From Cryptosporangium sp044454545 (GTDB taxonomy: Bacteria > Actinomycetota > Actinomycetes > Mycobacteriales > Cryptosporangiaceae), in assembly GCF_044454545.1 (NCBI RefSeq), contig NZ_JBITDV010000009.1, forward strand, positions 310,001 through 374,000: 64,000 nucleotides of DNA, in the 5' to 3' direction. The notes under the pieces were generated by a model. That model had not been told where the DNA came from and made no database searches. It saw only the letters and a list, made by a program, of their open reading frames with translations. This document shows, one piece after another, positions 1 through 9,700 of the stretch; positions within the stretch are counted from its first letter, which is position 1; each line of letters starts with the position of its first letter. A program made the translations under genes and the position numbers.

Positions 1-1442
1 GCGCGCAACTCCCGATAGCTGTGGCCGTCGACGGCGGGGGCTCCCGGTGCCGCGAGGGCCGCCGCGGTGACCAGGTCGAGCACCGATCCGGCCGGCCACT
101 CCCGGGCGGTGTCGTTGACGCGGGCCAGCAGGCGGACGTCGGCCGGGGTGGCCGGGTCGATGTCGCGCAGCGGAAGGTCCGGGTGGGCGTCCAGCGCGAG
201 CAGCAGGCTCTCGAAACGCTCGAGCAGGGTCGCGACGTACTGGCGGTCGTGCACCTCGGTGCTGTACAGGGCGGTGAGGGCCAGCGAGTCCTTCCGCGCC
301 CAGACGATCAGTTCGAGGTCGAGCCGGCTCATCCCGGTGTGCCCGTCGATCAGCCGGACGGTCTCACCGGCCAGGGTGAGCTGCTCCGAACCGGTGGGCC
401 GATAGTTGAACGACTGCCGGAACAACGGCGTCCGCCAGTCGGCCGAGCGGGTGTCGAGGACGGGCCGGACCGCCTCGAACGGCGCGAGGCCGTGTTCCAG
501 GCCGCCGAGGAAAGCGTCCCTGGTGGCCCGGGTGAGCGACTGGAAGCCGGCGTCGAAGTCGACGTTCACCCGGATCGGCAGGGTATTGGCGTGGTAGCCC
601 GCTCCCTCGTTGCCGACGCCGCCCCGCCGGGCGCTGGTCATCACCCCGACGGCCAGGTCCGGCCCGGCGTCGTGGTGGGCCAGGAGCGCGTAGTACGCGG
701 CGAGCAGGACGATGTTGTCGGTGGTGCGGGTGCGGGTGCGCAGACGGCCGAGAGCCGCGTAGGCCGGCGGTGAGAGCTCTCGGTCGATCCAGTCGCCGGC
801 GAACGTCGGGCGGCCCGGGATCGGGCGGGCCCCGGCGAGCGCCTGCCGTCCGGAGTCGATGCCGGCGAGGTGACCGGTCCAGTACGCGACCGCGGCGTCG
901 GTGGGCTCGGGCTCGGTGTACACCGGCGCCGGGCCGGCCAGGTCGGCCGGTGGCCCATCGGCGGCGTAGCCGTCGTAGAGCGCTGCCAGCTCGCGCACCA
1001 GCACCTGCGTCGTCACGTCGTCGGCGCTGATGTGGTGCAGAACGACGCAGACCACGCTGGCGCCGGGGAGCAGGATCAGGTGCGCCCGGACGAGCGGGCC
1101 GCGCTCGACGTCCATGGGCGCGGAGATCAGAGCGGTGATCTGGTCTTCCAGCGTCTCCTCGGTGCCGGGCTCGGCGACCAGCGGCACCGTGACCTCGTCC
1201 GCGTCGAGATAGCGCTTGCGCAGTTCGCCCGACGAGGAACTGAAGACCGCGCGCAACGCCGGGTGGCGGCGGGCCAGATGGTTCAGCGCCTCCTGCAGCG
1301 GCCACCAGCGCAGCGCCGTGTCCACTCGCATCCCGAACCCGAGATTGCAGATCCCACGGCCGGGTACCAGCCGGTGCAGCATCCACTGGGCCTGTTCCTT
1401 GCTGCTGACCGGTGGTTCGAGAACGTCCAGGACGGGCTGCAC
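1..1442 (-). CDS. NRPS module, condensation + start of adenylation domain (3' end outside window)
   Basis: The reading frame starts at GTG 1442, one base after the TGA of the upstream PKS gene, and runs off the left edge, giving about 480 visible residues. Residues about 10-430 are a condensation domain: the HHxxxDD catalytic motif is seen as HHISADD, with the first His at residue 136. Around residue 445 the linker motif NDTARE leads into the first adenylation-domain block (PGAPAVDGHSYREL). It therefore condenses the PKS-derived chain onto an amino acid chosen by an A domain outside the window. It is the third gene of a minus-strand operon (NRPS, PKS, NRPS) with coupled translation. An ATG lies 20 codons downstream, but the GTG keeps the conserved N-terminal region. 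The substrate and the rest of the module cannot be told from here. Confidence 0.93.
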   Translation of the reverse strand, partial: MQPVLDVLEPPVSSKEQAQWMLHRLVPGRGICNLGFGMRVDTALRWWPLQEALNHLARRHPALRAVFSSSSGELRKRYLDADEVTVPLVAEPGTEETLEDQITALISAPMDVERGPLVRAHLILLPGASVVCVVLHHISADDVTTQVLVRELAALYDGYAADGPPADLAGPAPVYTEPEPTDAAVAYWTGHLAGIDSGRQALAGARPIPGRPTFAGDWIDRELSPPAYAALGRLRTRTRTTDNIVLLAAYYALLAHHDAGPDLAVGVMTSARRGGVGNEGAGYHANTLPIRVNVDFDAGFQSLTRATRDAFLGGLEHGLAPFEAVRPVLDTRSADWRTPLFRQSFNYRPTGSEQLTLAGETVRLIDGHTGMSRLDLELIVWARKDSLALTALYSTEVHDRQYVATLLERFESLLLALDAHPDLPLRDIDPATPADVRLLARVNDTAREWPAGSVLDLVTAAALAAPGAPAVDGHSYRELR

Positions 1443-1443
1443 T

Positions 1444-4400
1444 TCAGTTCTCCCCTTCGACGGCGAGCCGAGCGGCGAACGAGCCGAGCGTCGGATGATC
1501 GAACAGGCTCACGACGCTGAGCCGGACGCCGAACTCGGCCCGGATCGCCGACATCAGCTCGACCGCGCCGAGAGAGTTGCCGCCCAGCTCGAAGAAGTCC
1601 GACCGCGCGTCGAGCGAGTCCACGCCCAGCACCCGACGCCAGATCGCGGCCAGCCGAGCCGAGACCGACGCCGTGCCGGTCGGCTCCGTCGTTGATGCCG
1701 GGGCGGACGCCACGGGCTGGATCGCCGCCGGAGCTCGGGTCGCCGGCGGGTCCACCGTCCGGACCTGCGGTGCACCGGGCAGGGCCGGGAGGGGGATCGG
1801 GGCGTTGCCCAGGTGCGGTCGCACCAGCACCTGATGCGGACGTGGGCGGCCCAGCAGCGTCAGGAACAGCCGGCCGCCCTCGTCCGGCGCGATGCCGGGC
1901 GTCGCGGCCGGTCGCCCGGAGCCGTCCAGACCGGTCGCCGCGCGGAAGCCGGCCTGGGTGACCCGTCGCATCGCGAAGCCCTCGATCCGGGCCACCAGCC
2001 GGCCGTCGCCCGCGTAGAGGTCGGCGTCGGCCACGACCAGCTCGGCGCTGGACGGCCGGCGTCGGAGGTGACTGAACACCGTCGCCGGCAGGTCGGCGTA
2101 GAGCTCCAGGGACTCGTAGCCGAAGGGCACGCTGGGTCCGTCCGCGTCGGGTATCCGCACCGCCGACGTGGCGCAGTCGAGCACCGAGGGGTGCAGTGGA
2201 TGCACGGCCAGATCGCCCTGGAACGGAACCGGCAGGGCGAGCTCGACGAGCTGCTCGCCGGGGCGGTCCGGAGCGGCGCCGACCCGGCCGACGATCGCCC
2301 AACGCGGCCCAACGGTGAACAGTTCGGGCGGATAGTCAGGGGCGGGCTCGGTGAAACGCCTGCGCAGCGCGGGCAGGGCACCGGGTTCCGCTTCGGCCGC
2401 GCGGGGCTGCCCGGTGACGTGGCCGGTGGCGTGTTCCACCCGGTCTCCGCCGGCCTCGGTGCCCGAGGCCACGGCGAACCGCCAGCCGTCGCCGTCCGGC
2501 CGCAGCGCCACCTCGACCGGGCACGCGGCCGGCACCGCCAAGGGGGCCTGGAAGACCACTTCGGACAGCCGGAGGGCCGCGTCGGCCGGGCCGATCAGCG
2601 CGCGGAACGCCCGGACGGCCAGGTCGAGGTGGCCGGTGCCGGGAAGGACCGGCACGGAGTCGATGCGATGCTCGTCCAGGATCGGGCAGTCGGCGACGCT
2701 CAGCACCGTGGTCCAGCGGCGGGTCCCGACCGGGTCGGGGTCGGGGACGGCCGCCATGCCGACGGTGTGCCAGGCCGGCCAGTTCACGCTGAGCGCCGGT
2801 ATCCCGGAGCGAACGAGCAGGCGCGTGTAGGCGTCGGCGAAAGCGTTCGCCCCGGCGTAGTCGGCGCTGCCGACCAGCCCGTCGACGGCCGCGCGGCTGG
2901 AGAACGTCGCCAGGAAGTCCAACCCCGGCTGCTCGGACAGCACTTCGCCCAGAACCAGCGTGCCGGCGACCTTCGGCCAGAGCACCGCGGCAGCGGCGGC
3001 CGGGTCGCGCAGCAGCAGCATCCCGTCCCCGGCGACGCCGGCCAGGTGGACGACGCCGTTGATGCCGCCGTGGCGGGCGCGCAGGGTGTCGAAGACCCTG
3101 CGGGTGGTGCGGCGGTCGCCGAGATCGCAGTTCTCCACCGTCACGGTGGCGCCCAGCGAGCGGAGGGCGGCGACCTCGGGAGCCGCCGCGGCGTCCGTGG
3201 CGTGCCGGCCGAGCAGGACCAGGTGCGGGCGCATCCCGGTGCCGGCCATGGCCTTCGCCACCGCCAGGCCCAGGCCACCGGTCCCGCCGGTCAGCACGTA
3301 GACGCCGTGGCGGCGCAGTTGCGGCGCCGGGCCGGCCGGTTCGTACGGCCGCTCGGCCCGGACCCAGCGCGACGGACCGCGGAGCGCGACGATCGGATCC
3401 GCCCCCGGAACCCGGATCTCCGCCGCCAGCGCGTCCTCGTCGACCTGGTCGGCGACGTCGATCAGGCGGCAGTAGAGATCGGGTTGCTCCTTGGCCAGGC
3501 TGAGCACCAGGCCGTGCGCGGTGGCTTTGACCGGGTCGATCGGCTCGGCGCCGGTGAGGTCGGCCGAGCGGCGGGCCAATACCAGCAGGTCGGCCGCCGG
3601 GGCGTGCCGGCTGCCCTGCTGGGCCAGGCCCATGAGGCTGTAGAAGCCGGTGTCGAGCTGGTCGTCGCAGGTCGCACGATCGGGCGCGGCGAAGGCGTCG
3701 AGGCCGAGCGCGTGGACCAGCAGGGCCGGGGTCCGGCCCCGCTCGCGCAGGGCGCCGAAGACTCCCTCGAGCTCCCCGGGCCGCTCGACCGCGATCCGGA
3801 ACTCCTCGCCGACCTGCGCGAACCCGGTGCCCGGTCGTACCACCGCGACCCGGTAACCGGCGAGCCGCAGTGCGATCAGAGCCGGCAGCGCTGCCTCGTG
3901 ATCGGCCGGGACCAACGCCACGGCGAGCCCGCCGCCACCGTCGGCGCTGGCCGGCGGCCGGGGACTCTCCAGCCAGGTCAGCGTGCTGAACGGCGGTGCC
4001 GACGACGGTTGGCCAGCCGGCGCGGCGGCCGGCGCGGCGGCGGCCTGCGGCTCGTCGGGCTCGTTCCGCCGGAGCGGGAGCCAGTGCTGATCGCGTTGGT
4101 AGGGGTAGCCCGGCAGCGACATCCGCTGGAACGGCTCCTGGTTGCGGAGGGCGGCCCAGTCGAGGTCGTGGCCTTCGGTCCAGACCGTGGCGGCCGCCCG
4201 CAGCGCGCACCGGTAGTCGTCGCCCCCGGCCTCGGCCGGAAGCGTCGGCACCGTGTGGCTCGAGCCGTTGCGCACTTCCGCCCGGGTCCGCAGCAGCCGG
4301 GTCAGCGTCTGTCCCGGACCGGCTTCGAGCAGCGTCCAGCGGCCGTCGCCGAGCAGGTGGTCGGCGGCACGGTCGAAGCGCACCCGTTCCAGCAGTTGCG

Positions 4401-6714
4401 TCGACCAGTACGTCGGCAGGCAGGCCTCGGTGTCGACCGGGGTGCCGAGCACCGTGGAGATCATCGGGACGGTGGGCTTGCGCGGCCGCACGTCGGCGAA
4501 GGCTTCTTCGAACCGGTCCGCCGCCTCCTGCATGTCCGGGCTGTGGAACGCGTGCCGGATGGACAGAAGCTGCGATCCGATGCCTTTGTCCCGCAGGGAG
4601 GCGGCCAGGCGGTGGAGCGCATCCGTCGGTCCGGAGAGGATCGTCTGCCGCGCGCTGTTGACGACGGCGATGCGGAGCCGGCTGCCGAGCAGTTCGGCCG
4701 CCCGGTCGACGCCCAGGTTGACGGCCAGCATCCCGCCGGGCGGAGCGGCGGCCATGGCTCGGGCCCGCACGCTGATCAGCCGGGCGGCGTCGGGCAGGTC
4801 GAACACGCCGGCGACGGTCGCCGCGGTCAGCTCACCGACGCTGTGCCCGAGGACCGCGGCCGGCTCGATGCCCCAGGCCCGCCACATCGCGGCCAGCGCG
4901 TACTCGACCGAGAAGAGCAGGGGTTGGACCAGCGCGGTGTCGGCCAGCTCGTCCGGGCCGGCCGTGCGCCAGCGCTCGCCGAGCTCGCAGCCGCACCGGG
5001 CGAACTGCTCGAAGCAGCTGTCCAGGGCGCTGGTGAAGGCGCTGTCGAGACCGTGCAGCCCGGCGCCCATCGCCGGGTACTGGGCCGCCTGACCGGGGAA
5101 CAGGAAGACGACCGGCCGAGGGGCGCCGGAACGGTCCGGCTCGGGCCGGGCCGACAGGGCGGCCAATTCGGTCGCGGCCTCGCCGGCCGTCGCGGCGACG
5201 ACGGCCGACCGTAGCGCGTGCGGTGTGCGGCCGTCCTGCAGCGTGGCCACCGCGTCGGCGTAGTCCGCCGGCGCCAGCCGGTCGAAGCGCGCGGAGAGCT
5301 GGGCTCGCTGCGATCGGGCCGCCTCCACGGTCCGCGCCGACGAGACGACGACGCGCGGCCGCTCGGCGGGTTCCGGGCGGGGACGCACCGGCGCCTCCTC
5401 GACCACCAGGTGCGCGTTCGTGCCGCCGAAACCGAACGAGCTCAACCCGGCGATCCTCGGCCGGGCGGCGGACCGCGCCCAGGCCCGGGTCCGGTCCCCG
5501 ATCACGAACGGCGTATCGGCGATGGCCATCCGCGGGTTCGGCCCGGCGAAGTTGGCCGTCGGCACCAGCTCCTCGTTTTCCAGGCACAGGACCAGCTTGA
5601 TCAGCGAGGCGATGCCGGAAGCGTGGCCCAGGTGGCCGATGTTGCCCTTGACCGAGCCGAGAACGACGGGATCGGTCCGCCGGTCGGCGCCGAGCGACCG
5701 GTAGGCCTGGGTGAGTGCGGCCACCTCGATCGGGTCGCCCAGCGGAGTGCCGGTGGCGTGTGCCTCCACGAACGAGACGTCGGTGGCGTCCACGTCGGCC
5801 AGCAGCATCGCCTCGCGGATCACCCGGACCTGGCCGGCCACACCCGGCGCCGTGAAACCGGCCTTCGCGGAGCCGTCGTTGGTGGTGGCCGAGGCACGGA
5901 TCACCGCGCGGACGTGGTCGCCGTCGGCCAGCGCGTCGTCGAGGCGTTTGAGGACCACCGCGCCCGCTCCGGTGCCGAAGATCGTGCCGGCCGCACGGTG
6001 GTCGAACGGGCGGCAGTGACCGTCAGGGGACAGCGGACCGTCCGGCTCCCACCAGTAGCCGGAGTGCGCGGGCATCTCGACCTCGCTGCCGGCCGCCACG
6101 GCCACGTCGCACTCGCCGGTCCGCAACGCCTGGCAGGCCAGGTGCACGGCGACCGCGGAGCTCGAGCACGCGGTCGAGACGGTCAGCGACGGTCCGTTGA
6201 AGCCGAATCGGTAGGAGAGCCGGGTGGAGGCGTAGTCGGGGTGGCTCAGCGTGCTGAGCGTCGCGCCTTCCGCCGAGGTGGTCTCGTAGCGCTGCGGGTC
6301 GCGTACGTGCAGGTCGACGTAACGGTTGTTGCCGACCGCGCCGAATACCCCGGTGCCGTCGGCGATCCGGTGGGGGTCGTACCCGGCGTCCTCGATCGCG
6401 CTGTGCCCGACCTCGAGGAAGAGCCGGATCTGCGGGTCGAGGAGAGTGGCGTCCCGGGGGGTGAAACCGAAGAACTCGGCGTCGAACCGCTCGAGGTCCG
6501 GTGCCTCGGCGAAGGCCTTCACGTAGTCGCTCTCGGCCAGCAGGGCGGCGGGAACCCCCGCGGCGAGCAGCTCGGGGTCGGAGGGGAACCCGATCGCCTC
6601 GGCGCCGGCCCGGAGGTTGCGCCAGAACTGCTCCGCGTCGGACGCGCCGGGGAAGCGCGCCGCCAGCCCGACCACGGCAACGCTGTCGGACGGCCCCCGC
6701 ATGGTGCTGCTCAT
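1444..6714 (-). CDS. Type I PKS module KS-AT-KR-DH-ACP
   Basis: A single-module polyketide synthase of 1756 residues. KS: active-site Cys183 in TACSSS, with catalytic His in EAHATGT and GNIGHL. AT: GHSVG nucleophile Ser625 and a HAFHS motif, which normally indicates malonyl-CoA. KR: from about residue 1135 (nucleotide motif TGGTGGLG), with Lys, Ser and Tyr of the catalytic set all present. DH-like domain after the KR: His1349 in DEHRIDSVPVLP and Asp1513 in HPSVLDCAT; the Gly of the usual HxxxGxxxxP is absent. ACP: phosphopantetheine Ser1714 in GGNSL. The order KR then DH is the reverse of ordinary modular PKSs. The ATG overlaps the stop of the upstream NRPS (ATGA). It should extend the NRPS-bound peptide by one ketide and reduce it to a hydroxyl or alkene. 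DH activity is less certain than the rest. Confidence 0.96.
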   Translation of the reverse strand: MSSTMRGPSDSVAVVGLAARFPGASDAEQFWRNLRAGAEAIGFPSDPELLAAGVPAALLAESDYVKAFAEAPDLERFDAEFFGFTPRDATLLDPQIRLFLEVGHSAIEDAGYDPHRIADGTGVFGAVGNNRYVDLHVRDPQRYETTSAEGATLSTLSHPDYASTRLSYRFGFNGPSLTVSTACSSSAVAVHLACQALRTGECDVAVAAGSEVEMPAHSGYWWEPDGPLSPDGHCRPFDHRAAGTIFGTGAGAVVLKRLDDALADGDHVRAVIRASATTNDGSAKAGFTAPGVAGQVRVIREAMLLADVDATDVSFVEAHATGTPLGDPIEVAALTQAYRSLGADRRTDPVVLGSVKGNIGHLGHASGIASLIKLVLCLENEELVPTANFAGPNPRMAIADTPFVIGDRTRAWARSAARPRIAGLSSFGFGGTNAHLVVEEAPVRPRPEPAERPRVVVSSARTVEAARSQRAQLSARFDRLAPADYADAVATLQDGRTPHALRSAVVAATAGEAATELAALSARPEPDRSGAPRPVVFLFPGQAAQYPAMGAGLHGLDSAFTSALDSCFEQFARCGCELGERWRTAGPDELADTALVQPLLFSVEYALAAMWRAWGIEPAAVLGHSVGELTAATVAGVFDLPDAARLISVRARAMAAAPPGGMLAVNLGVDRAAELLGSRLRIAVVNSARQTILSGPTDALHRLAASLRDKGIGSQLLSIRHAFHSPDMQEAADRFEEAFADVRPRKPTVPMISTVLGTPVDTEACLPTYWSTQLLERVRFDRAADHLLGDGRWTLLEAGPGQTLTRLLRTRAEVRNGSSHTVPTLPAEAGGDDYRCALRAAATVWTEGHDLDWAALRNQEPFQRMSLPGYPYQRDQHWLPLRRNEPDEPQAAAAPAAAPAGQPSSAPPFSTLTWLESPRPPASADGGGGLAVALVPADHEAALPALIALRLAGYRVAVVRPGTGFAQVGEEFRIAVERPGELEGVFGALRERGRTPALLVHALGLDAFAAPDRATCDDQLDTGFYSLMGLAQQGSRHAPAADLLVLARRSADLTGAEPIDPVKATAHGLVLSLAKEQPDLYCRLIDVADQVDEDALAAEIRVPGADPIVALRGPSRWVRAERPYEPAGPAPQLRRHGVYVLTGGTGGLGLAVAKAMAGTGMRPHLVLLGRHATDAAAAPEVAALRSLGATVTVENCDLGDRRTTRRVFDTLRARHGGINGVVHLAGVAGDGMLLLRDPAAAAAVLWPKVAGTLVLGEVLSEQPGLDFLATFSSRAAVDGLVGSADYAGANAFADAYTRLLVRSGIPALSVNWPAWHTVGMAAVPDPDPVGTRRWTTVLSVADCPILDEHRIDSVPVLPGTGHLDLAVRAFRALIGPADAALRLSEVVFQAPLAVPAACPVEVALRPDGDGWRFAVASGTEAGGDRVEHATGHVTGQPRAAEAEPGALPALRRRFTEPAPDYPPELFTVGPRWAIVGRVGAAPDRPGEQLVELALPVPFQGDLAVHPLHPSVLDCATSAVRIPDADGPSVPFGYESLELYADLPATVFSHLRRRPSSAELVVADADLYAGDGRLVARIEGFAMRRVTQAGFRAATGLDGSGRPAATPGIAPDEGGRLFLTLLGRPRPHQVLVRPHLGNAPIPLPALPGAPQVRTVDPPATRAPAAIQPVASAPASTTEPTGTASVSARLAAIWRRVLGVDSLDARSDFFELGGNSLGAVELMSAIRAEFGVRLSVVSLFDHPTLGSFAARLAVEGEN

Positions 6715-9700
6715 GGCGTTGTCTCCTTCGATCGAGCGGCGGCGCGGGCCGCCAGGCGGCGCTGCCGGAGCGCGGGCAGGTGGCGTGCGGTCCGGGGCGC
6801 GGCGGCCGGCGGCGAGGCTGCGCCGCCACCGGCGAGGAAAAGCGCGAGGCTGCGCACGGTGGAGTGCTCGAACAACGCCGTGATCGGAATCAGCCGGCCG
6901 GTGACCCGCTGCAACTCGACGTGGGCCCGGGCCATCAGCACCGAGGTCGCCCCGAGCTCGCGGAAGTTCTGCTCGGCTCCGACCCGTTCGTGCGCCAGGA
7001 CCTGCTGCCAGATCGTGGTGACGAGTCGTTCCAGGTCGGTGACGGGTCGCGCGGCCGGTGCGCGCAGGAGCCCGGTCTCCGCCGTGTCCTCGGCCAGACG
7101 GCGCCGGTCGATCTTTCCGTTGGGCGTCAGAGGGACGGCGTTGATGGCCCGCACTTCCACCGGGAGCATGTAGTCGGGCAGAGCACGCCGGAGGAAAGCG
7201 CGGATCGCGTCGGCGTCGGGCGGCGGGTGACCGGGGGCAGGCACCACCGAGGCGACGATCTGGAGGTCACCGTCCGCTCCCGGGCGGGCCGCGGCGGCGG
7301 CATCCCGCAGCCCCGGGTGGGCACGCAACCACCGGTCGATCTCGCCCAGCTCCACCCGGAATCCGCGCACCTGGACCTGCGTGTCCCGGCGTCCCAGGAC
7401 GGTCACGGAGCCGTCCGGCCGGTAGCGGCCGACGTCGCCGGTGACGAAGCGGCGATGGTTCGAGACCGGATCGGCGGCGAACCCCGGGCGCTCGGCGCGG
7501 AAGCCGGTGGCCAGGTACGGGCTCCTGACCGTGATCGTGCCGACCTCGCCGATGCCCGAGGAACGCCCCTCGGCGTCGGTCACCAGCAGCTCGGCGCCAG
7601 GGACGCCTCGCCCCACCGGGAGCGGCGAGCGGCCGGTCGGCGCGGCGTCGACCTCCGCGTGGCTGACGATCTGCGGGGTCTCGGTGGTGCCGTACGCGTT
7701 GACGACGGTCGCGTTCGGCGCCCAGCGCCGGATGCCGTCCACATCGGTCGGCTGCAGGAGGTCGCCTGCGCAGCAGACCAGCCGTAGCGCCGCTAGCGGT
7801 GTGGGTGCGGGCGGCACGCTCAGCAGCCGGCACAGCGCGGGAGTCGCGTGAAGGACCGTCGTGGACTCGGCCGCGAGCCAGCCGAGCAGCCCGACCGGAT
7901 CCCGGAGCAACGGCGGCGGCGGCACCGCCAGACTCGCCCCGAGGGCGAGCGGCACGAAGACGTCGCGCAGCAGCGGGTCGTGGCCGAGGCCCGCCAGCAG
8001 CGCGAACCGATCCGCTGCGGTGAGCTCGTACCGCTCGGGATACCAGGCCAGGAAATTGCCGAGCGGTGCCCGGGTGGCGCTGACTGCCTCCGGCCGGCCG
8101 CTGCTGCCCGAGGTGAAGGCGACGTACGCGGCGGCACCGTCCCGCTCGGTCCGCGCGGGCCAGCTCGCTCCCGCCGCCCCGGGATCGGGCGCGTCGAGCC
8201 AACGGAGGCCGGTCGTGCGGAGCTCGTCCGGTAGCTCCGCCGCGACGCGGACGCCGGTCGTGGCGCCGAGCGTTTCGACCTGACGGGCGAGGCGGGAAGG
8301 TGGATGCTCCTCGTCGAGGATGCTGACGGCGGCACCGGCGCCGAGCACGCCCAACACTGCGGGGACGAGCTCGACGACCCGCGCGGCGTGGATCGGCACG
8401 ACGTCGCCCGGCCCGACCCCGGCGGCGGCCAGCGTCGCGCTCCACGCGCCGGCGAGGGCGTAGAGGCCGGCGTAGCTGGTGGTCCCGCCGGGGCCGCGCA
8501 GGGCGACGTCCGGCGCGCGCTCGGCGGCCGTTGCGGCCAGCCGCCCGACCAGAGCGGGCGCGGTGGTGCGCAGGTCGGCGGTGCCGGTCGGCAGCAGGGC
8601 CGCGGCGACGTCGGTGACCAGGCTGTGCGTGCAGACCGGGCGGTCGGGCTCGGCACACAGCCGGCCGAGCAGGAGCGCGTATTGCCGCGCGAACTCGGCC
8701 ACGTGCGGGGCGTCGAGCGCACCGGGGTCGTAGACCAGGTCGAGCCGGAGCCGGTCGCCGCGCTCGGTGACGTAGCAGCAGAGATCAAACAGCGCTCCGG
8801 GCGGCGGCGTGGGGAGTACCCGGGTCGAGAGGCTGGCCATGGCGGGCGGTTCGGCCGGGGTGCCCAGCCAGTTGAACCAGACCCGGAACAGGCGATTGCG
8901 CTCGGCCGCCTCGACGCCGAGGTCGTGCAGTAGCAGTTCGATCGGCAGGTCCGCGTTCGACGACGCCTCGGCCAGCCGCCGGGCGGCGGCCGACAGCACC
9001 TGGGCGAAGGGCGCGTCCGCCTCGACCCGCAGCCGCACCGGCAGCGTGCTCACCAGGAAACCCACGAGGTCTTCGGTGCCGGTCCGGTCGCGATGGCCGA
9101 ACGGGACGCCGACCACCAGGTCGGGCCGGCCGGACCAGCGCCGCAGCAGCACGCTCAGCGCGGCCAGCATCGTGACGTTCGGGCTCACCCGGTGGGACGA
9201 GGCCGTCGCCCTGACCTGCCGGGTCAGCTCGGGATCCAGCTCGACGTGGTGGTTACCCGGCCCGGGGTGCGGCGGGGCCTGCATCGGGCCGGGCAGGTCG
9301 AGCGGACCGGGCAAGCCGGCCAGCGCCCGGCGCCAATGCTCGCGCTGGGCGGTCCCGGCCGGGCCGCTGACCCGCTCGGCTCGCCAGGCCGCGACGTCGG
9401 TGATGCGCAGCCGCGGTGCGGGCAGGTCGGCCCGGACGCCGGTGACTTCGGCGGTGTAGAGGCGGCCCAGTTCCCGCAGTACGACCCGCTCCGACCAGTC
9501 GTCGAAGACCAGGTGGTGGACGACGAGGACGAGGTCGTGCCGGTCGGCCCGGTGGCGGACCAGCGCGGCCCGGATCAGCGGCGCCGTACTGAGGTCGAAG
9601 GGGCGCCGCACGAGGTCCGCGATCACGGCGTCCGGATCGTGGCCCGCGTCGAGCACGTCGAACGGAATCGTGGCCCGCGGCTCCACGCGTAACCGGGCAC

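Noticed and set aside
1813..5214. Very long plus-strand open frame (1133 codons) opposite the first PKS
   Set aside because: It is the antisense shadow of a high-GC PKS gene: composition is Arg/Gly/Ala/Pro-rich with no recognisable domain, and the minus strand encodes a full KS-AT-KR-DH-ACP.
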